NCBI GenBank assembly: GCA_937910355.1
Contig: CALEPA010000165.1
Span: 15,758 to 79,757 of the forward strand
Reading direction: 5' to 3'
Source: JADFRD01 sp913009735
Lineage (GTDB): Bacteria > Fidelibacterota > Marinisomatia > Marinisomatales > TCS55
DNA: 64,000 nt
Shown: piece after piece, positions 60,670 to 64,000 of the stretch
Position numbering within the stretch: the stretch's first letter is position 1
Layout of the letters: the number at the start of each line of letters is the position of its first letter
Notes under the pieces: generated by a model
What the model was told of the DNA's origin: nothing
Database searches by the model: none
Seen by the model: the letters and a program-made list of their open reading frames with translations, nothing else
Program-made: the position numbers and the translations under genes

Positions 60670-60773
60670 GATACAGTGGAGTTACTCATTTAATTCTTTA
60701 CATTTTTGAAAGATGATTTCTAATACCTCATCCAATATTATCATTTGTTATGGAATTGGGGATTCATAAAATG

Positions 60774-61247
60774 TTATTTAGAAATCGTTGCCACAGCCAC
60801 GGCCCCCACACCTTCGCCACGGCCGATAAAACCCATTTTATCTGTAGTGGTCGCTTTTATTGAAACCGACGATTCATCTATGTGAAGAGTGTGGGCAATT
60901 TTTTGTATCATTTCCGGAATAATATCTGCCAGTTTTGGCTCTTCCAAAATAACCGTGCTGTCAATATAATCTATTTCAAATCTTTGATCATGAACCAATT
61001 TAACGGCATGTTTCAGAAAATGAATGCTGTCTTTTCCTTTCCATCGCTCGTCAGAGTCGGGGAAATGTTGACCAATATCACCCAGGTTGGCGGCTCCCAA
61101 CAATGCATCCACAATTGCGTGAAGAAGTACGTCGCCATCTGAATGACCTACAGAGCCAATTGGACTGTCAATTTTCACTCCTCCAATGATAAGTGTTTCC
61201 CCTTCTGCCAGGGGATGGACATCGTAACCTATACCTGTTTTAACCAT
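60774..61247 (-). CDS. ispF: 2-C-methyl-D-erythritol 2,4-cyclodiphosphate synthase
   Basis: 157 aa, homotrimeric MEP-pathway enzyme. Start GIGYDVHPLAEGE with the zinc-binding Asp-x-His, then GHSDGDVLLHAIVDALLGAA (about residues 35-54, in part) and the C-terminal ATTTDKMGFIGRGEGVGAVA. IspD, often fused or adjacent, is not in the window. Precedes ispE with the REP-like palindrome between them. Confidence 0.96.
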   Translation of the reverse strand: MVKTGIGYDVHPLAEGETLIIGGVKIDSPIGSVGHSDGDVLLHAIVDALLGAANLGDIGQHFPDSDERWKGKDSIHFLKHAVKLVHDQRFEIDYIDSTVILEEPKLADIIPEMIQKIAHTLHIDESSVSIKATTTDKMGFIGRGEGVGAVAVATISK

Positions 61248-61280
61248 ATATTTATTATTTTATAATTTAACTGCAAAGCA

Positions 61281-62582
61281 CTATACCAGCTTTGACGTTT
61301 GTGAAATAGCATAAAGAGGAATATTAATGATTTGTTGTTCCTGTTTTAGGTTGAGCAAAGTTGACCGCAATGTTATATTTGGTGAATATTTTTGCTGATA
61401 GACTTTTAGGCTCTTACTCTTTGGGTTAATTCCCGCTTTGACCTCCAGCGGTGTAATATTTTCCATGGGAAGGATAAAGTCAACTTCAGCTTGTCCTTTA
61501 CTTGTCCAATAAAATAGATCAAAATTATAATGAGCAACCAATTGTTGAGCGATATAATTTTCAATTAAAGCTCCTTTAAATTCAGTGAAAAGCTTATCTC
61601 CCTCAACAATCTTATTCAATGGAAGATTAGATAACGCGCCCAATAAACCAACATCCAGCGCAAAGACCTTAAAAATATGTTGATTTGCATATCCAATGAG
61701 CGGATACTTTGGGGAGGAAATTTGATAGGATTTGTAAATTAATCCGGCATCCGATAACCATTGTATTGCGTTTTCGTATTCTCGAGATTTTGCCCCTTTT
61801 CTGATTGCAGAGAAAACAAATTTCTTGTTTTCTTTGGCGAGGTGTGTGGGGATAGATTCCCAAACGCGATTGATTTTGGGGACGTTAATCGCCTTGGCGT
61901 GTTTGGTGAAATCCAAGATATAGGCATTAAGAATTTCTTTTTGAATCACCCTAATCTGATTAAAATTACCTGACTGGGTATATTCGCGAACAACTTCCGG
62001 CATTCCGCCGGTAAAAGTATAAATCCGTAACAATCTAATTAATTCATCATGAAAGAGCACGGGAAGAGGTTCCGCAGTTTGTATTGATTCTAATAACTCT
62101 TTCAAGTTTTCTTTCCCAGCAGCATCTAAAAATTCTATAAATGTCATAGGATACATATCGAGGAAATTTACTTTTCCTACAGGAAAAGACCTCGGTGTTG
62201 ACAAAAGGATCCCGAGAAGTGAACCGGCTGCTGCAATATGATATTCATTTAATTGTTCATTAAAATATTTTAGGGAATTCAAAGCGGAATTTGAATGTTG
62301 TATTTCATCAAAAACGATGAGGTCTTTCTTCGGTTTTATATCAAAACCTGCTTGCAGCGACAGTTTTGATAGAAGGATAGTCGGGTTGAGTGTCTGTTCA
62401 AACAGTTCATTTAAAGAAGGCGTTTCTTCAAAGTTAAAATAAACAATACGATTGTATTCTTTTTTCCCAAACTGATGGAGTATATAGGTTTTACCCACTT
62501 GACGAGCTCCCTTTATAATCAGAGGCTTGCGCCGGTCAGAATGTTTCCATTCAACAAGTTTTGGATAAATGTCTCTTTTCAT
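61281..62582 (-). CDS. AAA ATPase with DUF4143
   Basis: 433 aa. Walker A is IIKGARQVGKTYILHQFG (about residues 22-39), Walker B KDLIVFDEIQHS (about 85-96), followed by AAGSLLGILLS (sensor) and FLDMYPMTFIEFL. The C-terminal half is DUF4143, a nuclease-like fold, with FYWTSKGQAEVDFILP and EVKAGINPKSKSLKVY resembling PD-(D/E)XK residues. Such genes are mobile, patchily distributed and of unclear function. It stands alone beside a gene-poor region. Confidence 0.88.
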   Translation of the reverse strand: MKRDIYPKLVEWKHSDRRKPLIIKGARQVGKTYILHQFGKKEYNRIVYFNFEETPSLNELFEQTLNPTILLSKLSLQAGFDIKPKKDLIVFDEIQHSNSALNSLKYFNEQLNEYHIAAAGSLLGILLSTPRSFPVGKVNFLDMYPMTFIEFLDAAGKENLKELLESIQTAEPLPVLFHDELIRLLRIYTFTGGMPEVVREYTQSGNFNQIRVIQKEILNAYILDFTKHAKAINVPKINRVWESIPTHLAKENKKFVFSAIRKGAKSREYENAIQWLSDAGLIYKSYQISSPKYPLIGYANQHIFKVFALDVGLLGALSNLPLNKIVEGDKLFTEFKGALIENYIAQQLVAHYNFDLFYWTSKGQAEVDFILPMENITPLEVKAGINPKSKSLKVYQQKYSPNITLRSTLLNLKQEQQIINIPLYAISQTSKLV

Positions 62583-62915
62583 AGAGTTAAAATAATGAAA
62601 TATATAAAATTATCCAAAGTTTTATCTTCGTATTTGGTGCGCGTCCGCACTTTATACCAACGAATAAGGTGTGTTCTCGCGCCAATATTCAACGAATTAC
62701 CAAAAAAGCATTCAAGTTCACCTAATATAATTACACACCATAATACCAACATCAGCATTTACCTGTTTTAACTATAGTGAGAAATTAAACCATAAAATTT
62801 TCGTAATACATTCATCCATTTATATAACTAATTTTAACAATGATTTTATATAATCAATAATATTACGAGACGCTTTGAACGCTTAACCGTTAACCAATAA
62901 CTTATTTATCCAACA
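62583..62915. other. gene-free AT-rich stretch
   Basis: 333 bases with no credible reading frame, tRNA, terminator or long repeat that I can see. It separates the DUF4143 gene from the plus-strand genes at the window end, so promoters in both directions are expected here. Confidence 0.5.
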
Positions 62916-63158
62916 ATGGCATACTCTATATCCAAAACTATCTTTCTTTACAACAGCTACGGAAATGTAAATACCAATGGAGCAAACAGAAACAATACAA
63001 AAATCTACTACTACGACAATTCCCAAGACGGCTGTTGGAACCACTCAGAAATGATGAGATACGAACGTATTTACAATGGAGATAACGGCCTCCCAGCGGC
63101 ACAGATTGAAACTCCACTAAAGGAAAATGCTGGATGGATGAGAGGGCTATTCCAGTGA
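62916..63158 (+). CDS. doubtful 80-aa frame before the lipoprotein gene
   Basis: Reads MAYSISKTIFLYNSYG, then an Asn/Tyr-rich middle (NRNNTKIYYYDNSQDG) and ends AGWMRGLFQ. No family or export signal is recognised and no ribosome-binding site is visible. Its one point in favour is that the TGA overlaps the GTG of the next gene as GTGA. It could be the worn-down tail of an older gene or a chance frame. Confidence 0.25.
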   Translation: MAYSISKTIFLYNSYGNVNTNGANRNNTKIYYYDNSQDGCWNHSEMMRYERIYNGDNGLPAAQIETPLKENAGWMRGLFQ

Positions 63159-64000
63159 TTAAAGCAAGGTTTCGTTTTTTACTATTAATTCCATTGTTAA
63201 TATTGTTTTCTCAATGTAATAAGGGTGATGACCCTGTTGATAGGGAAACAACTCCAATGGAAGTAATCTGGGAACTGTCGTACGATTCATACAATTGGGG
63301 GGCCTATGCGCCCCCCTCAGTTTTACATGATTCACTTCTTATTTACTCTGGTGATGGAAGTATCAATTGTGTAACAGTTGATTCCGGTGAATGGAGGTGG
63401 TCTTCAGTTTTTCCATCAGCGGGGTTTATGCACAAGCGATTTGTTTATGATGATATACAACTTTATGGATTTGAAGGTAAAGATAAGGTGTTCTCAATAA
63501 ATATTGCTGATGGAACTGAACAATGGAGTGCAATAATAGATTCAAACAGGGAATTTTCACTCAATACTGATATAGATATTGGGCATTATTATATTGGGAC
63601 AAACAGTTTCAATAAGAAAAGAATGATATTGAAAATGGAAAAAGAAAGTGGAAATATTATTGACTCGATACAAACAGAATACATGCCTTGGTCCTTGGTA
63701 ATTAACGATCAGAAACTGTATTGCACTTTCGGGTGGTCGCCTGTTGGATCGGCATATTCAATCGGCAGTATTACCTGTTATGATCCTGTTACTTTAGACA
63801 CAATTTGGATCTATAATACAAATTCAGGAAGTTTATTATCGACAAAACCAATCATTGATGGCAACATCCTGTTCATCGGCACTGTCTGGGGCAGCAACAA
63901 TAAGGTTTTTGCTCTAAATGCGGAAACCGGAGATGTCGTATGGGAAACGGATGTGTATTCCTGCTATAAAATAATTATGGTTGGTGATACATTGTTCTGT
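63155..64000 (+). CDS. PQQ-repeat-like lipoprotein, 3'-truncated by the window end
   Basis: Open to the end, 282 residues visible. It begins with GTG after AGAGGG and has a signal peptide with a lipobox-like end (LILFSQC, Cys about residue 21). The mature part repeats short beta-propeller blades of the PQQ/WD type, such as SLLIYSGDGSINCV, YGFEGKDKVFSINIADGTEQW and ILFIGTVWGSNNKVFALNAE followed by TGDVVWETD. Probably an outer-membrane-anchored propeller; the partner is unknown. About a third of the protein likely lies outside the window. Confidence 0.7.
   Translation, partial: MIKARFRFLLLIPLLILFSQCNKGDDPVDRETTPMEVIWELSYDSYNWGAYAPPSVLHDSLLIYSGDGSINCVTVDSGEWRWSSVFPSAGFMHKRFVYDDIQLYGFEGKDKVFSINIADGTEQWSAIIDSNREFSLNTDIDIGHYYIGTNSFNKKRMILKMEKESGNIIDSIQTEYMPWSLVINDQKLYCTFGWSPVGSAYSIGSITCYDPVTLDTIWIYNTNSGSLLSTKPIIDGNILFIGTVWGSNNKVFALNAETGDVVWETDVYSCYKIIMVGDTLFC

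Overview
The window is a typical bacterial chromosome segment of roughly 40% G+C. It comes from a Gram-negative (diderm) organism that makes lipid A: LpxA, LpxC, LpxD, FabZ, BamA and Skp are all encoded. Many exported proteins have signal peptides that appear to be cut just before a glutamine. Together with a PorQ-like barrel protein and a clear distance from Proteobacteria, this points to the Fibrobacteres-Chlorobi-Bacteroidetes (FCB) superphylum, perhaps a Marinimicrobia-like lineage. That placement is inferred from gene content only.

Layout. 1-4959 (+): a branched-chain 2-oxoacid fermentation operon with the end of a ferredoxin oxidoreductase (beta, gamma), a small ferritin-like protein, butyrate kinase, phosphate butyryltransferase and an uncharacterised Rossmann protein. 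5037-6192 (+): adk and coaE. 6189-9039 (-): membrane-organising pair FloA and long NfeD plus a small anchored protein. 9129-11273 (+): lipid A acyltransferase, TsaC and a DUF3108 protein. 11263-21233 (-): a 10-kb envelope operon, uppS-bamA-skp-lpxD-lpxC-fabZ-lpxA-OMP-dxr-rseP. 21342-23079 (-): a cysteine-free Mrp ATPase downstream of a 7Fe ferredoxin.

23.1-30.6 kb is a plasticity zone. It holds a 166-bp MITE-like element with a 5-bp target duplication, an MFS exporter, a DUF1353 protein, a Doc-type toxin-antitoxin pair preceded by six regularly spaced GTTAAC palindromes, a decayed membrane gene, a YeiH transporter, a frameshifted fragment fused to the start of a sugar kinase, YdeI and GNAT genes, and the stump of a class V aminotransferase.

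30.7-38.6 kb (-) carries housekeeping and degradative genes: PepC, DJ-1, PlsC, MutY, MarR, CsaA, an S9 peptidase and a secreted lipase. 38.8-47.0 kb (-) is a nitrogen block in which gltB is followed by a porin, amtB, PII and GSII-type glutamine synthetase: porin, channel, sensor and assimilating enzymes. 47.2-53.7 kb (-) has an Lrp regulator and the priA-PorQ-like-M1 peptidase/barrel cluster. A second MITE copy lies at 53.76 kb. 53.9-61.2 kb (-) is core: rpsF-rpsR-rplI, hppA, pth, rplY, prs, tRNA-Gln, ispE and ispF. The right end has a DUF4143 ATPase, a gene-poor AT-rich gap and the start of a PQQ-repeat lipoprotein.

The most unusual observations are two genes (buk, lpxA) whose conserved N-termini and Shine-Dalgarno positions point to ATT/ATC start codons, the GTTAAC operator array, the dispersed MITE, the Mrp with no cysteine at all, and an M1 metallopeptidase apparently fused to an outer-membrane barrel.
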